Below are positions 43,246 through 52,364 of a stretch of DNA of 64,000 nt, one piece after another. A program made the position numbers and the translations under genes. Each line of letters begins with the position of its first letter. Position 1 is the first letter of the stretch. The stretch is from Ruegeria sp. ANG-S4 (GTDB lineage Bacteria > Pseudomonadota > Alphaproteobacteria > Rhodobacterales > Rhodobacteraceae). The notes beneath the pieces were generated by a model. It was given only the letters and a program-made list of their open reading frames with translations. It did no database searches and was not told the DNA's origin. The stretch lies in the NCBI RefSeq assembly GCF_000814005.1, contig NZ_JWLK01000001.1, forward strand, positions 1 through 64,000. Reading direction: 5' to 3'.

Positions 43246-44249
43246 CACAGGAAATTCACCAACGATAAGGACGAGTTGCGAACCGTTACGGAATAAAGGC
43301 TTTCCAATTGAAACTGAACGGCATTCAATTGCGTTGCCGTTTCGGTCGGATCGGCCGCGATCAGGTTGTTCCGGCTGATTTCCAGGCTGGTCCGCGCAGC
43401 GGCATCGCGGGTTGTGGCCTGTTCAATGCGGGCTTCGGCTGCGCCGACCTTGGCCCTGAGCGCAACAATATCGCTGTCGTTATTCGCCAAATCCAACCCG
43501 AGCTGCCCAAACAATGCGGTTCTGGCACCGGGTTCGAGGCTCAATGCCGTGTCCGACGCAAGAGCAGCCACCGCGACATCGCGCAATGCGGCCCGAAACT
43601 CTGGATCGTTTGCCTTTATCGGGACGTCGATCCGTTCGTTTTCTGAGATTTGCATTGGGGACAAGTCGGTATCAGACCCTTGATAGATCACAGCATCAAA
43701 CCCAGCGGGGTCGTTGAACCAGTCCTCGGCAGCCTGGCGGATGTCGATGATTGTGGTCAATCCCGTAAGCTCTGTCGCTAGCGCGCTGAGCAACGTTTCC
43801 GACGAAGGCAGCGGCGAGACATCCGTGGCGGTACCCGAAAAAAGACTTCGGCCGCCCGCGCGGGTGTTCAGGGCCGAAATCATCGTATCAAGCTCGTTGC
43901 GCGCCAGTTCCGAGGCATGCTCGTGGGTTGTGGTCTGATTTGCCGTCGCAAAGGACAACAAAGACGCCGACACTTCGCTGATGGACTCGTTAAACGTGCC
44001 CAAACTCAACTGCATCGCGTCTGTAAACAACCGCGCCTCGGATGTGGCTATCCGGAACGCGTCCAACCTTTCGAGGTTCCGTTCAAGATCCAGCAATTGC
44101 GAATAGTCACCGCCCAACCGTTGGGCGACGTTCTTGACCTTCCCGGATGACAGTTCATAGGTCAGGGTATCAAGCTGATTTCTTATGTCTGCACTGCGCG
44201 TGCGCAAGGTCATGTTGCGGGCCAGATCGCCAATGGAATTCAGTGTCAT
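43245..44249 (-). CDS. flgL: Flagellar hook-associated protein FlgL
   Basis: A 334-residue flagellin-like junction protein between hook and filament. The N-terminal MTLNSIGDLARNMTLRTRSADIRNQLDTLTYELSSGKVKN and the C-terminal helix (LEISRNNLIAADPTETATQLNAVQFQLESLYSVT) are the coiled ends characteristic of FlgL/flagellins. The frame is open much further upstream but that part lies antisense to flgK coding or in another frame of it. The ATG at 44249 lies two bases after the flgK stop. Confidence 0.9.
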   Translation of the reverse strand: MTLNSIGDLARNMTLRTRSADIRNQLDTLTYELSSGKVKNVAQRLGGDYSQLLDLERNLERLDAFRIATSEARLFTDAMQLSLGTFNESISEVSASLLSFATANQTTTHEHASELARNELDTMISALNTRAGGRSLFSGTATDVSPLPSSETLLSALATELTGLTTIIDIRQAAEDWFNDPAGFDAVIYQGSDTDLSPMQISENERIDVPIKANDPEFRAALRDVAVAALASDTALSLEPGARTALFGQLGLDLANNDSDIVALRAKVGAAEARIEQATTRDAAARTSLEISRNNLIAADPTETATQLNAVQFQLESLYSVTVRNSSLSLVNFL

Positions 44250-44251
44250 AA

Positions 44252-45703
44252 TCACAACCTCAGCAGTGTTTCCATCAATTCGTCGACAACCGAGATGACA
44301 CGGGCATTTGCCGCGTAGACGTTTTGAATCTGCATCATGTTTTGCAGTTCGGTGTCGGTGTCGACGCCTTGTTCGGCTTCGATCCGCGCCATCTCGGATT
44401 GTGCATTGCGCGCAAAGATGCGGCGCGTCTCGGCGCTGTGAGCGTCTGCACCGGCGCTGGACATCAACGCCTCGGTGACTTCCGCCGCCCGCATGTCGCT
44501 GGTGCCAAACACGGTCGACGCCATCGGGCGAGCGGTGTCCAATATCGCACCAAACGCTTGCAATTGCGCTGCGTTTCCGGGGTCGCCCGGAGCGGCCGCC
44601 CCTAATCCCCCGCGCAAGCGCCAACTGGCGCCGCCGGCGTCGGGGTCAACCGTTGAATTCAGACTGATCCGCGCCGCCAGACCAACCTCAGCCAACGCGT
44701 CAAAGCGGTTCCCGTCGTCGGTAAATAGCCCGGGGTCAGTCGGGACGGCAGTCGGATCGAGACCTGGCGTTTCGAATCGTTCAATCAGATCACGGGCCAC
44801 GGCATCCAGTTGAACCTGCGCCTCAACCGCAAGATTATCGCGGATCTCAAATTGAGCGGCCAGCGCGCCGTCGCGAATCTGTGCAGTGCCGCCTTGCGTG
44901 CGAACGGGGTTTCCGTTCATTTCAAGGCCGGACAGCAAGCCGTTTGCCACGGTCATACGAGGTTGGGTATCGCCGGTGGTCGTAAAGCTGAATTGAGCCG
45001 CCGACCCTTCCAGCAGAATCAACCCGCCTTCTGCGTAGAGCGAAACGCGATCGTTTTCGCGGGCAACGACGTTCACCGGTATAAGTTCGTTGACGCGATC
45101 AATCAGCACCTGCCGCTGGTCCAGAAAGGCGCCGATGTCCCCACCGCCGTTTCGTATTGCAGGAAGCTTGCCGTTCAGGTCTTCGATATCCTGAAGGGTC
45201 TGGTTAAGCGTCTCTACATACGATCCAATTTTTCGGTCGGCGTCCGACCGCACCTGTCGCAGGTTTTCCGACGCCGTGTTCAACCCGTCTGACAATGCCC
45301 GCGCGCTGCTTGCCGCCTGATCCAACCGTTCTGCCGAATCGGGCAGGCTGGATGCAGTTATCAGGCTGTTCTCAAAATCCGAGAGCCGGGCAGCCAGGGA
45401 TGTGGCCTCGCCGGGTGGCCCGACAAATCGCTCAAACTGTGAATAGAACTCTGCAATGGCCGTCCGCTGCGCAAATTCCGCATCAGTTGCACGGCGGTTC
45501 GCTGTCAAAACCGGATCTTGATGCCGAGTGATTCCTGCGATCCGAACGCCATTGCCCGATATCTGGCTTGTGGTCAGTTCCAGCGACCGACGGGCAAAGC
45601 CGGGCGTCAACGCGTTGGCGATATTGCCGGACACAACGGCGGCCCCGCGGCTGGCCGCGGTCAGGCCACCCAAGGCATTGTTCAAAGCGGTCGACATGTT
45701 CAT
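44252..45703 (-). CDS. flgK: Flagellar hook-associated protein FlgK
   Basis: A 483-residue hook-filament junction protein. N-terminal MSTALNNALGGLTAASRGAAVVSGNIANALTPGFARRSLELT and C-terminal DTELQNMMQIQNVYAANARVISVVDELMETLLRL are the typical axial-protein ends. The start is ATG 45703; an ATG two codons downstream is possible. It is in the minus-strand run motB-flgE-flgK-flgL-flgI. Confidence 0.94.
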   Translation of the reverse strand: MNMSTALNNALGGLTAASRGAAVVSGNIANALTPGFARRSLELTTSQISGNGVRIAGITRHQDPVLTANRRATDAEFAQRTAIAEFYSQFERFVGPPGEATSLAARLSDFENSLITASSLPDSAERLDQAASSARALSDGLNTASENLRQVRSDADRKIGSYVETLNQTLQDIEDLNGKLPAIRNGGGDIGAFLDQRQVLIDRVNELIPVNVVARENDRVSLYAEGGLILLEGSAAQFSFTTTGDTQPRMTVANGLLSGLEMNGNPVRTQGGTAQIRDGALAAQFEIRDNLAVEAQVQLDAVARDLIERFETPGLDPTAVPTDPGLFTDDGNRFDALAEVGLAARISLNSTVDPDAGGASWRLRGGLGAAAPGDPGNAAQLQAFGAILDTARPMASTVFGTSDMRAAEVTEALMSSAGADAHSAETRRIFARNAQSEMARIEAEQGVDTDTELQNMMQIQNVYAANARVISVVDELMETLLRL

Positions 45704-45735
45704 GAGACAGGTCCCTTCCCGTGGTCAGTCCCGGA

Positions 45736-47031
45736 TCAGCGTTTGATGTTCGTGGTTTCCTGCAGCATTTCATCAACGGTCTGAATGACCTTGGCGCTGG
45801 AGGAATAGGCGCGTTGTGTCTGGATCATCGAGGTCAATTCGGTGGCCACATCCGTGGTCGACTCCTCGCGTGCGAATGAAACGAGATCACCGGTTGGTCC
45901 TTCGCCCGCGTTCCAAAGAAAGAACGTGCCGCTTTCCCGGGATGGCGCGTAGGTTTGACTGTCCAAGGCTGTCAGCCCATTCGGATTAGGGACGTCCACC
46001 AATGGGATTTGGAACATTCGACGACTGACGCCGGTGTCGTAGAACGCATAAACGTACCCGTTTTCGTCAACCTGCACACTGGTCATTGTGCCAACGGCGG
46101 AGCCATCCCGCGTGATCGAAACTGGGGCGAACGTGTCCGACAATTGGGTGATACCGTCTGCATCGCCAATTTGGCCGATGTTGATCTCCATCGGGCCGCC
46201 GGCCACGTTCACAACGAAGCTGCCGGTTGCAGGGTCATAGGGACCACCTGAAATGGTTGTGACACTGGCCAGTGTTCCGCCGGCGGTGCGGCTGTCTGTA
46301 AATGTCAAAGTGTATTCGCCAATGACCGCGCCGCCGGATGCGGAATCGCGCAACGTCAAAGTCCATTCATTGCTGGATCCGGCGGCGGGAACCGTCGGCA
46401 CAAGTTCGATGTCAACGCTTTCGGACTTACCAAGATTGTCGAAGTATTCGACGGAAAGAGGTTGCGTGTCTCCGGGGGCGCCCGCGTCGGTCGCGGTGGC
46501 GGGCAGGTTCATGCGCAGGTTCATCTCTGTTGTCGGTGCGCCGGACAATTGGTTGACGCTCAATTGAATGGGCTCCAAAGCCGCAGGTGTATCACGCGGA
46601 ACGCTGGGAATCGTTCCGTCGGGCGCGGCTCGCCAGCCAAGCAGGACGAGGCCGGATTTCGTGACAAGATACCCCTCATCATTGGTGCGGAACGAACCGG
46701 TTGTCGTCAGCAGCATCTCATTCGAGCCCGCAGCGATCTGAGAACTTGGGCGCACCGGCAGCATGCCGCGCCCCCGCACGGCAAGGTCGGTCGAGTTGTC
46801 CGTTGTGACCAGCGGTCCCCTCTGATCAATAAGACGCTGGCTGGTGGTTCTGACGCCGCCGGCAGAGTAGCTGCCGCCTTGGCCTGAGGTGACCATCGAA
46901 TGAAAGTCCGTCTCAACGCGCTTGTAGCCGAAAGTCGAGGCATTCGAGATATTGTCGGAAATGGTCGCCAACTTGCTGGCATTGGCTTTCAATGCTGCCA
47001 CACCGGCATTCAGCGAGGAGGAAATGGTCAT
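45736..47031 (-). CDS. flgE: Flagellar hook protein FlgE
   Basis: A 431-residue hook subunit. N-terminal MTISSSLNAGVAALKANASKLATISDNISNASTFGYKRVETDF and the C-terminal ELTSMIQTQRAYSSSAKVIQTVDEMLQE are the rod-hook ends; the centre carries the variable hook domain with many Thr/Gly repeats. ATG 47031 was preferred to the upstream extension. A CtrA-like box lies about 55-70 bases upstream. Confidence 0.94.
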   Translation of the reverse strand: MTISSSLNAGVAALKANASKLATISDNISNASTFGYKRVETDFHSMVTSGQGGSYSAGGVRTTSQRLIDQRGPLVTTDNSTDLAVRGRGMLPVRPSSQIAAGSNEMLLTTTGSFRTNDEGYLVTKSGLVLLGWRAAPDGTIPSVPRDTPAALEPIQLSVNQLSGAPTTEMNLRMNLPATATDAGAPGDTQPLSVEYFDNLGKSESVDIELVPTVPAAGSSNEWTLTLRDSASGGAVIGEYTLTFTDSRTAGGTLASVTTISGGPYDPATGSFVVNVAGGPMEINIGQIGDADGITQLSDTFAPVSITRDGSAVGTMTSVQVDENGYVYAFYDTGVSRRMFQIPLVDVPNPNGLTALDSQTYAPSRESGTFFLWNAGEGPTGDLVSFAREESTTDVATELTSMIQTQRAYSSSAKVIQTVDEMLQETTNIKR

Positions 47032-47085
47032 CGGCACGCCCTTCTGTTGCGTCTGTCGTTGAAGCAACAGGTAACGCACACCCCC

Positions 47086-47100
47086 TTAACAGCGCGCTAA
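47086..47100. promoter_or_regulatory. CtrA-like box upstream of flgE
   Basis: TTAA-N7-CTAA at 47086-47100 (TTAG-N7-TTAA on the minus strand), a one-mismatch match to the CtrA site TTAA-N7-TTAA. Confidence 0.4.
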
Positions 47101-47127
47101 CAGATAAAATGCGCCCTATCCTTGAGG

Positions 47128-47967
47128 TCAGGGCCTACGCAGAAATATGATCTCGATTCGGTTGTTGCGCACGGCCATGGGGTTGTCGTCGGTAAGATTT
47201 CGGTCGGCGTGGCCTGTGACGCGTTCAAGCCGCTCGGGGTCAACTCCGTTGTTCTGCAACAGTCGACGAACGATCTGGGCCCTGGATGTCGACAGATCCC
47301 AGACCGGGTTTTGGGCGAGAACCAGTGGGGCCGATCGCACATGACCTTCAACCGCGATCGAATTGGTCACAAGGTCAGATGACCGGGCCACCAAAAGCGC
47401 AAGTGCCCGCATCATGTCGGTTGGCTTGTCGGTTTCGGGCTCGAACAAAGCTTGCGATTCGGTGTCGAACAGTTCGACAACCAGCCCTTCGTCCGTGACG
47501 CGCGTGACGATGTGCTGCAATTGCTTGCGCGAGACCATGCTTTCGCCCGTACGCCCCAGCAATTGGGCTTCGAGCGTCGAAAAATCCTCGAACGCGCCTT
47601 TTCCCCCGCCTTGCGCATCGACGCCGGTAGAGCCGCGCGCCTGTTTCGCTTCGGTCGGGTTGCGATTGCTGGCACCGGAGCCATCCATCACCAAGGTCTT
47701 TTCCGAAAACATGTTATCACCGCCAAAGGCGCCGTCACCGCCGCCGGACACCGGGTTCACCGGGATCGTGGGCGAGAAGTAATCCGCCAAACCTTTGCGT
47801 TGCTTTTCAGTCGTTGCGTTTAGCAGCCACATCAACATGAAGAAGGCCATCATGGCCGTGACAAAGTCGGCATATGCGACTTTCCATGCGCCGCCATGGT
47901 GGCCACCGCCGCCGGACACGCGCTTCTTCTTGATGATGATTGGCACCGCATTTGATTGCGCACCCAT
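47128..47967 (-). CDS. motB: Flagellar motor protein MotB
   Basis: A 279-residue stator subunit. One TM helix (WKVAYADFVTAMMAFFMLMWLL) with the proton-binding Asp34 right at its start, followed by a plug/linker and an OmpA-like peptidoglycan-binding domain (VEGHVRSAPLVLAQNPVWDLSTSRAQIVRRLLQNNGVDPERLERVTGHADRNLTDDNP). It couples proton flow to rotation together with MotA, whose gene is not in the window. ATG 47967 has AAGGTGG five bases upstream; GTG at 47985 is the alternative. Confidence 0.94.
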   Translation of the reverse strand: MGAQSNAVPIIIKKKRVSGGGGHHGGAWKVAYADFVTAMMAFFMLMWLLNATTEKQRKGLADYFSPTIPVNPVSGGGDGAFGGDNMFSEKTLVMDGSGASNRNPTEAKQARGSTGVDAQGGGKGAFEDFSTLEAQLLGRTGESMVSRKQLQHIVTRVTDEGLVVELFDTESQALFEPETDKPTDMMRALALLVARSSDLVTNSIAVEGHVRSAPLVLAQNPVWDLSTSRAQIVRRLLQNNGVDPERLERVTGHADRNLTDDNPMAVRNNRIEIIFLRRP

Positions 47968-48012
47968 CTCCACCACCTTTTTCACCCAATGACCGGGGTA
48001 GCAGCGCCAGTC

Positions 48013-48027
48013 TTAAGGTGGCCTTAA
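48013..48027. promoter_or_regulatory. CtrA box between motB and fliI
   Basis: A perfect TTAA-N7-TTAA at 48013-48027, embedded in a larger palindrome (CTTAAGG-TGG-CCTTAA). It lies 46 bases upstream of the motB ATG, a good place to drive motB and the downstream hook genes. CtrA control of flagella is established in alphaproteobacteria; binding here is inferred. Confidence 0.6.
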
Positions 48028-48055
48028 TACATAAAAATTTCAGGAAATGACCGGT

Positions 48056-49393
48056 CTACCTTGGACCCCCGACAGTGGCACGCCGTAGAATCAACGACAG
48101 GCGATTAAAGCTGTTTTCGATACCTTCCGGGTCGGATAAAGCAAAAAACCTGTCCAGTTCCTCGTGGACCCGTACCGCCTGATCCAGCAGCGGGTCCGCG
48201 CCTTCGGAATAAAGGCCTGCCTTGATCATGACCTCGGACTGCTCGTAACTGCCGACCAGCTTGCGCGTTTCTGAAATCATACGATTTTCATCATCGCTGG
48301 CGGCGCCGGGCAGACTGCGCGACACCGAGCGGCTGAGGTCTATGGCAGGGAACCTTCCACGCTCTGCAATTTCTCGGCTGAGAACGATATGCCCGTCCAG
48401 CACGCCGCGCAGAATGTCGGCTATCGGCTCGTCCATGTCCGAACCGGCGACCAGAACGCTGAAAACTGCCGTGATGTCGCCTTGATCCAAATCGCCGGGT
48501 CCCGCCCGTTCACAAAGATTGGCGATCAGGGGTGTGACCGACGGTGGGAACCCGCGCAGGGTCGGCGCCTCTCCCATTGCGACGGCAATCTCGCGGTGCG
48601 CCTCGGCGAACCGTGTTACTGAATCCGCCAGAAACAGCACGTTCAGGCCTTGGTCGCGCAGATATTCGGCCACAGACATAGCTGACCAGGCGCAACGCCG
48701 TCGGGCCAAAGCCGATTGATCCGACGTGGCAGCAACAACAACCGCACGCTTCATCCCTTCAGTTCCGAGTGTTGTGGCGACAAACTCGTTCACCTCGCGC
48801 CCGCGTTCGCCAATCAAAGCGACCACAACCGCGTCGGCGTTCATTGCGCGCGCCAGTGTTGCCAGCAGCGTCGATTTGCCGACGCCGGACCCTGCAAACA
48901 GACCAACGCGTTGTCCGCGCACGATGGGAAGCACCGTGTTCAACATCGCCAGCCCGGTTGCCAGCCGACCACCCAGTGGTTTGCGACTGACAGCTGGGGG
49001 CGGGGCCTGCATTATGTCGCGTTCCTGTAGACCGCCCAGCAGAGGTTTGCCGTCCAAAGGATTGCCGAACGGATCCACGACGCGTCCCAGCCAATACATA
49101 CCGGGTGTAAACGCGCGCGAATCCTCCAGAACGACGTCATCGCCGAGGCTGACACCATCTGACGTTGCGCCCGGCAGCATATGGATTTGATCCGTGTCGA
49201 CATGCAGCACCTCGCCCAGCAGAACCGGGCCAAAGCGGCGCTGCAGGGTCAGATGATCGCCGATTCGGGCGGTGTCGCTAAGACCGCCGACCATGACCAC
49301 CCCGTTTGCAACACCAGTGACCTTACCCACATGGCGCTGGGCTGACAGCCGATCGAACTCATGTTTCAGAAGCATCGGGTCCAGTTCGGTCAT
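48056..49393 (-). CDS. fliI: Flagellar export ATPase FliI
   Basis: A 445-residue type III export ATPase, related to F1-beta. Walker A GSGVGKST at 168-175, and ALIGERGREVNEF (F1-like), ADSVTRFAEAHREIAVAMGEAP and SLPGAASDDENRMISETRKLVGSYEQSEVMIKAGLYSEG are all present. It helps unfold and export rod, hook and filament subunits. ATG 49393 was chosen; the frame upstream is antisense to flgB. It is divergent from flgB. Confidence 0.95.
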   Translation of the reverse strand: MTELDPMLLKHEFDRLSAQRHVGKVTGVANGVVMVGGLSDTARIGDHLTLQRRFGPVLLGEVLHVDTDQIHMLPGATSDGVSLGDDVVLEDSRAFTPGMYWLGRVVDPFGNPLDGKPLLGGLQERDIMQAPPPAVSRKPLGGRLATGLAMLNTVLPIVRGQRVGLFAGSGVGKSTLLATLARAMNADAVVVALIGERGREVNEFVATTLGTEGMKRAVVVAATSDQSALARRRCAWSAMSVAEYLRDQGLNVLFLADSVTRFAEAHREIAVAMGEAPTLRGFPPSVTPLIANLCERAGPGDLDQGDITAVFSVLVAGSDMDEPIADILRGVLDGHIVLSREIAERGRFPAIDLSRSVSRSLPGAASDDENRMISETRKLVGSYEQSEVMIKAGLYSEGADPLLDQAVRVHEELDRFFALSDPEGIENSFNRLSLILRRATVGGPR

Positions 49394-49443
49394 TGCGGCG
49401 TCTCCAACTTGTGCGTCGAAAACGGTTTCTAAACGAATCGGGG

Positions 49444-49458
49444 TTAAGCCTTGATTGA
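49444..49458. promoter_or_regulatory. CtrA-like box between fliI and flgB
   Basis: TTAA-N7-TTGA at 49444-49458, one mismatch from TTAA-N7-TTAA, in the 88-base region between divergent flagellar genes. Confidence 0.35.
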
Positions 49459-49481
49459 AATTGATCGAGGGAGAAACCCCG

Positions 49482-49871
49482 ATGTTCTCTGATTTGAACG
49501 TCTTTAAGACAGCGTACGCAATGGCAACCCATGCCGGGCAACGGCAGGCGGTCATCGCGCGCAACATGGCAAATGCCGATACACCGGGATACCAGGCCCG
49601 CGATATTCAGACCTTTCAGACCGCTTTCGAAAACACTGGTCCGCGCACTCGGATGGTTGCGACGCGCCCAGCGCATATTCAGAGTGCCGAAGCCGGGGAT
49701 CAGCCATGGACCGAACGGACGTCGCGCGCGGTGGGCGATCCAAACGGTAACGGTGTTTCGCTGGAAGAAGAGATGCTGAAAGCCGTGGAGGTCAAGCGCC
49801 AACATGATCGCGCACTGGCGATCTATCGCTCTTCCATTGGCATCCTGCGAACCAGTCTCGGCAAGGCATAA
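49482..49871 (+). CDS. flgB: Flagellar basal-body rod protein FlgB
   Basis: A 129-residue proximal rod protein (MFSDLNVFKTAYAMATHAGQRQAVIARNMANADTPGYQARDIQTF), with the C-terminal EEEMLKAVEVKRQHDRALAIYRSSIGILRTSLGK. ATG 49482 with GAGGGAG nine bases upstream; nine extra codons of open frame precede it. First gene of the plus-strand run flgB-flgC-fliE-fliQ-flgFGAH. Confidence 0.93.
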   Translation: MFSDLNVFKTAYAMATHAGQRQAVIARNMANADTPGYQARDIQTFQTAFENTGPRTRMVATRPAHIQSAEAGDQPWTERTSRAVGDPNGNGVSLEEEMLKAVEVKRQHDRALAIYRSSIGILRTSLGKA

Positions 49872-49882
49872 GGGGCAAACGC

Positions 49883-50269
49883 ATGAGTGATTTTTCCCAT
49901 TCCTTAAGCGCCTCGGCCAGTGCGCTGCGGGCGCAGGCTGTGCGGTTGCGGCACGTGTCCGAGAATATCTCAAACGCGGACACGCCTGGCTACCGACGCA
50001 AAACAGTGCCTTTTGAAACCGTCGAAAACGCGGGTCGGGATGTCGTACAGGCCGGACGTGTCAAACTCGACCGCCGCGCCTTGAGCAGGATTTACGACCC
50101 CGGACATCCCTTGGCGGACGAGACTGGGCACTATCGCGGGTCAAACGTCGATCTGATGATCGAAATCGCCGACGCGCGCGAGGCGCAACGCAGCTATGAG
50201 GCCAACCTGAAGATGTTCGACCAGACACGACAGATGTCGTCGTCGCTAATGGATTTACTTCGCAAATAA
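49883..50269 (+). CDS. flgC: Flagellar basal-body rod protein FlgC
   Basis: A 128-residue rod protein: LSASASALRAQAVRLRHVSENISNADTPGYRRKTVPFE, and the C-terminal SNVDLMIEIADAREAQRSYEANLKMFDQTRQMSSSLMDLL. Eleven bases separate it from flgB. Confidence 0.94.
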   Translation: MSDFSHSLSASASALRAQAVRLRHVSENISNADTPGYRRKTVPFETVENAGRDVVQAGRVKLDRRALSRIYDPGHPLADETGHYRGSNVDLMIEIADAREAQRSYEANLKMFDQTRQMSSSLMDLLRK

Positions 50270-50280
50270 GGACACCCAGA

Positions 50281-50571
50281 ATGGATATCCGATCCCTGAC
50301 CGCCGCACAGAACTATGCAGGTGCACGCCCGGCCACGCAGGCCGACCCCGATCACGCAGGTCTTGCACAAGGACTGCAATCCAGTTTTCGCGACTTTGCA
50401 GCAACGCTGAAACACAGCGAGCATGTGGCGCAATCTGCAATGGTCGGACAGGCCGACCCGCATGCGCTTGTCCAAGCCCTGGCCCAAACAGAGTTGGCAG
50501 TCGAAACAGCGGTGATCGTTCGCAACAAAGTCGTTGAAGCCTATCAGGAAATCCTGCGGATGCCGGTCTGA
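50281..50571 (+). CDS. fliE: Flagellar hook-basal body complex protein FliE
   Basis: A 96-residue protein linking the MS ring and rod. The C-terminal LAQTELAVETAVIVRNKVVEAYQEILRMPV is the conserved FliE end. Lies 11 bases after flgC and four bases before fliQ. Confidence 0.92.
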   Translation: MDIRSLTAAQNYAGARPATQADPDHAGLAQGLQSSFRDFAATLKHSEHVAQSAMVGQADPHALVQALAQTELAVETAVIVRNKVVEAYQEILRMPV

Positions 50572-50575
50572 TACC

Positions 50576-50848
50576 ATGCTGAGCGAGGGTTTGTTCTATG
50601 ACATCGTGCGTCAATCGCTCTGGGTCGCGGTCATCACATCGGTGCCGATTTTGGCGGTTGCGCTGATCTCGGGACTGGCCGTTGGCTTGTTTCAGGCTTT
50701 GACCTCGGTGCAGGAGATGACGCTGACCTTCGTTCCCAAACTGATCGCCATCGTCGTCGTTTACTGGATCTCGATGGGGTTCATGACCCAGACGCTGGTC
50801 ACTTTCTTTACCGGAACGCTTGTTCCGCTGATCGCAGGAGGTCGTTGA
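50576..50848 (+). CDS. fliQ: Flagellar export apparatus protein FliQ
   Basis: A 90-residue membrane protein with two TM helices (LWVAVITSVPILAVALISGLAVGLFQALTSVQEMTLTFVPKLIAIVVVYW), part of the export gate with FliP and FliR. ATG at 50576 follows fliE directly; its stop overlaps the flgF ATG (TGATG). fliP is not present in the window. Confidence 0.94.
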   Translation: MLSEGLFYDIVRQSLWVAVITSVPILAVALISGLAVGLFQALTSVQEMTLTFVPKLIAIVVVYWISMGFMTQTLVTFFTGTLVPLIAGGR

Positions 50849-51558
50849 TGGACACTGCCTATGTCACCCTATCCCGGCAATCCGGTTTGATGAACGAGAT
50901 GCGATTGGTTGCGAACAATATCGCCAACGCGAACACGACGGGATACCGCCAGCAAGGTCTGGTTTTCTCCGAGTTCATTCACGACGCGCGCGACGCGCGG
51001 TCCCTGTCCATGAGCCGGGCCGAGGTGCGCAATACGGCGCTGCACCAAGGCGTGCTGACCGAGACCGGAGGTCAGTTCGACTTTGCCATCGAAGGCGATG
51101 GGTTTTTTCTGATCGAATCGCCGGACGGCAATCGCCTGACCCGAGCGGGCAGTTTTTCACCCAACGCCGATGGCGATTTGGTGACGCCGGACGGATTCCG
51201 GGTTTTGGACAGCAATGGTGCGCCGGTCTTTGTTCCGCCCGATGCCGCAACAATTGATGTTGGCGGGGACGGAACGCTGAGCGTGGACGGGCAATTGCTT
51301 GGGCAAATTGGCGTCTTTCGCGTCGATGATCCTCAGAACCTGGAGCGGGAAGGCAGCACACTGTTCCGACCGGCCGGAGTTACTGAACCGGTCGAGAATC
51401 CGGTCGTCCTGCACCGGTTTCTGGAAGGTTCGAACGTCAACGCCATCGAACAGGTAACGCGTCTGGTTGAAATTCAACGCGCGTACGAGCTGGGGCAGAG
51501 CTTTCTGGATTCGGAAGACGAGCGTGTTCGAAGTGCGCTCAAAGCCTTGATGCGCTGA
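50848..51558 (+). CDS. flgF: Flagellar basal-body rod protein FlgF
   Basis: A 236-residue rod protein of the alphaproteobacterial FlgF type (MDTAYVTLSRQSGLMNEMRLVANNIANANTTGYRQQG). The central FSPNADGDLVTPDGFRVLD and C-terminal NAIEQVTRLVEIQRAYELGQSFLDSEDERVRSAL are typical. ATG is coupled to the fliQ stop. Confidence 0.94.
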   Translation: MDTAYVTLSRQSGLMNEMRLVANNIANANTTGYRQQGLVFSEFIHDARDARSLSMSRAEVRNTALHQGVLTETGGQFDFAIEGDGFFLIESPDGNRLTRAGSFSPNADGDLVTPDGFRVLDSNGAPVFVPPDAATIDVGGDGTLSVDGQLLGQIGVFRVDDPQNLEREGSTLFRPAGVTEPVENPVVLHRFLEGSNVNAIEQVTRLVEIQRAYELGQSFLDSEDERVRSALKALMR

Positions 51559-51578
51559 ACAGAGCAAGGAGAAACGAA

Positions 51579-52364
51579 ATGCGTGCACTCAAGATTGCGG
51601 CCACCGGTATGACGGCGCAGCAGATGCGGGTCGAGACGATCTCGAACAACCTCGCGAACATGAACACCACAGGCTACAACGCGCGCCGCGCCGAGTTTGC
51701 GGATTTGCATTATCAACAGATGGCGCGCGCGGGCACGGTGAATGCCTCCGACGGCACTGTGCTGCCCACAGGCGTTCAACTGGGGCTGGGGGTGCGTCCA
51801 TCGGCAGTTACCGTGCAGCTGGAGCAGGGTGCATTGTCCCAAACCGGTGGCAATCTTGACGTGGCCATCGAAGGGCGCGGATACCTGGAAGTGACCCTGC
51901 CCAACGGTCAGTCCGCGTTTACGCGAGACGGAAGCCTGAAACGATCGGCTGAAGGGCTCATCGTGACTTCGGACGGGTTCGCCGTGGCGCCCGAAATCAC
52001 GATCCCGGATGACGCCAGATCCATCTCGATCAATGCGGATGGCGAGGTCTATGCCTATTTCGACAACACCCCGGAGGGTCAGCTTTTGGGCGAGTTCACG
52101 CTGGCCAGTTTCTCCAACGCCAAAGGGTTGGAGGCGATCGGGAGCAACCTGTTCAAGGAGACCGAAGCCTCCGGCGCGCCAGTGGTCGGCGAGCCAGGTG
52201 AAGATGGCCTGGGGACCTTGCGACAGGGCTATCTGGAAGACAGCTCGGTCGACGCTGTGCGTGAAGTCACGGAATTGATCGAGGCGCAGCGCGGGTATGA
52301 AATGAACGCCAAGGTCATCTCGGCTGTTGACCAGATGATGGGCGCGACGACGCAGGTTCGGTGA
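51579..52364 (+). CDS. flgG: Flagellar distal rod protein FlgG
   Basis: A 261-residue distal rod subunit (MRALKIAATGMTAQQMRVETISNNLANMNTTGYNARRAEFADLHYQQM). C-terminal YLEDSSVDAVREVTELIEAQRGYEMNAKVISAVDQMM. The usual FlgG length. Its stop overlaps the flgA ATG. Confidence 0.96.
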   Translation: MRALKIAATGMTAQQMRVETISNNLANMNTTGYNARRAEFADLHYQQMARAGTVNASDGTVLPTGVQLGLGVRPSAVTVQLEQGALSQTGGNLDVAIEGRGYLEVTLPNGQSAFTRDGSLKRSAEGLIVTSDGFAVAPEITIPDDARSISINADGEVYAYFDNTPEGQLLGEFTLASFSNAKGLEAIGSNLFKETEASGAPVVGEPGEDGLGTLRQGYLEDSSVDAVREVTELIEAQRGYEMNAKVISAVDQMMGATTQVR

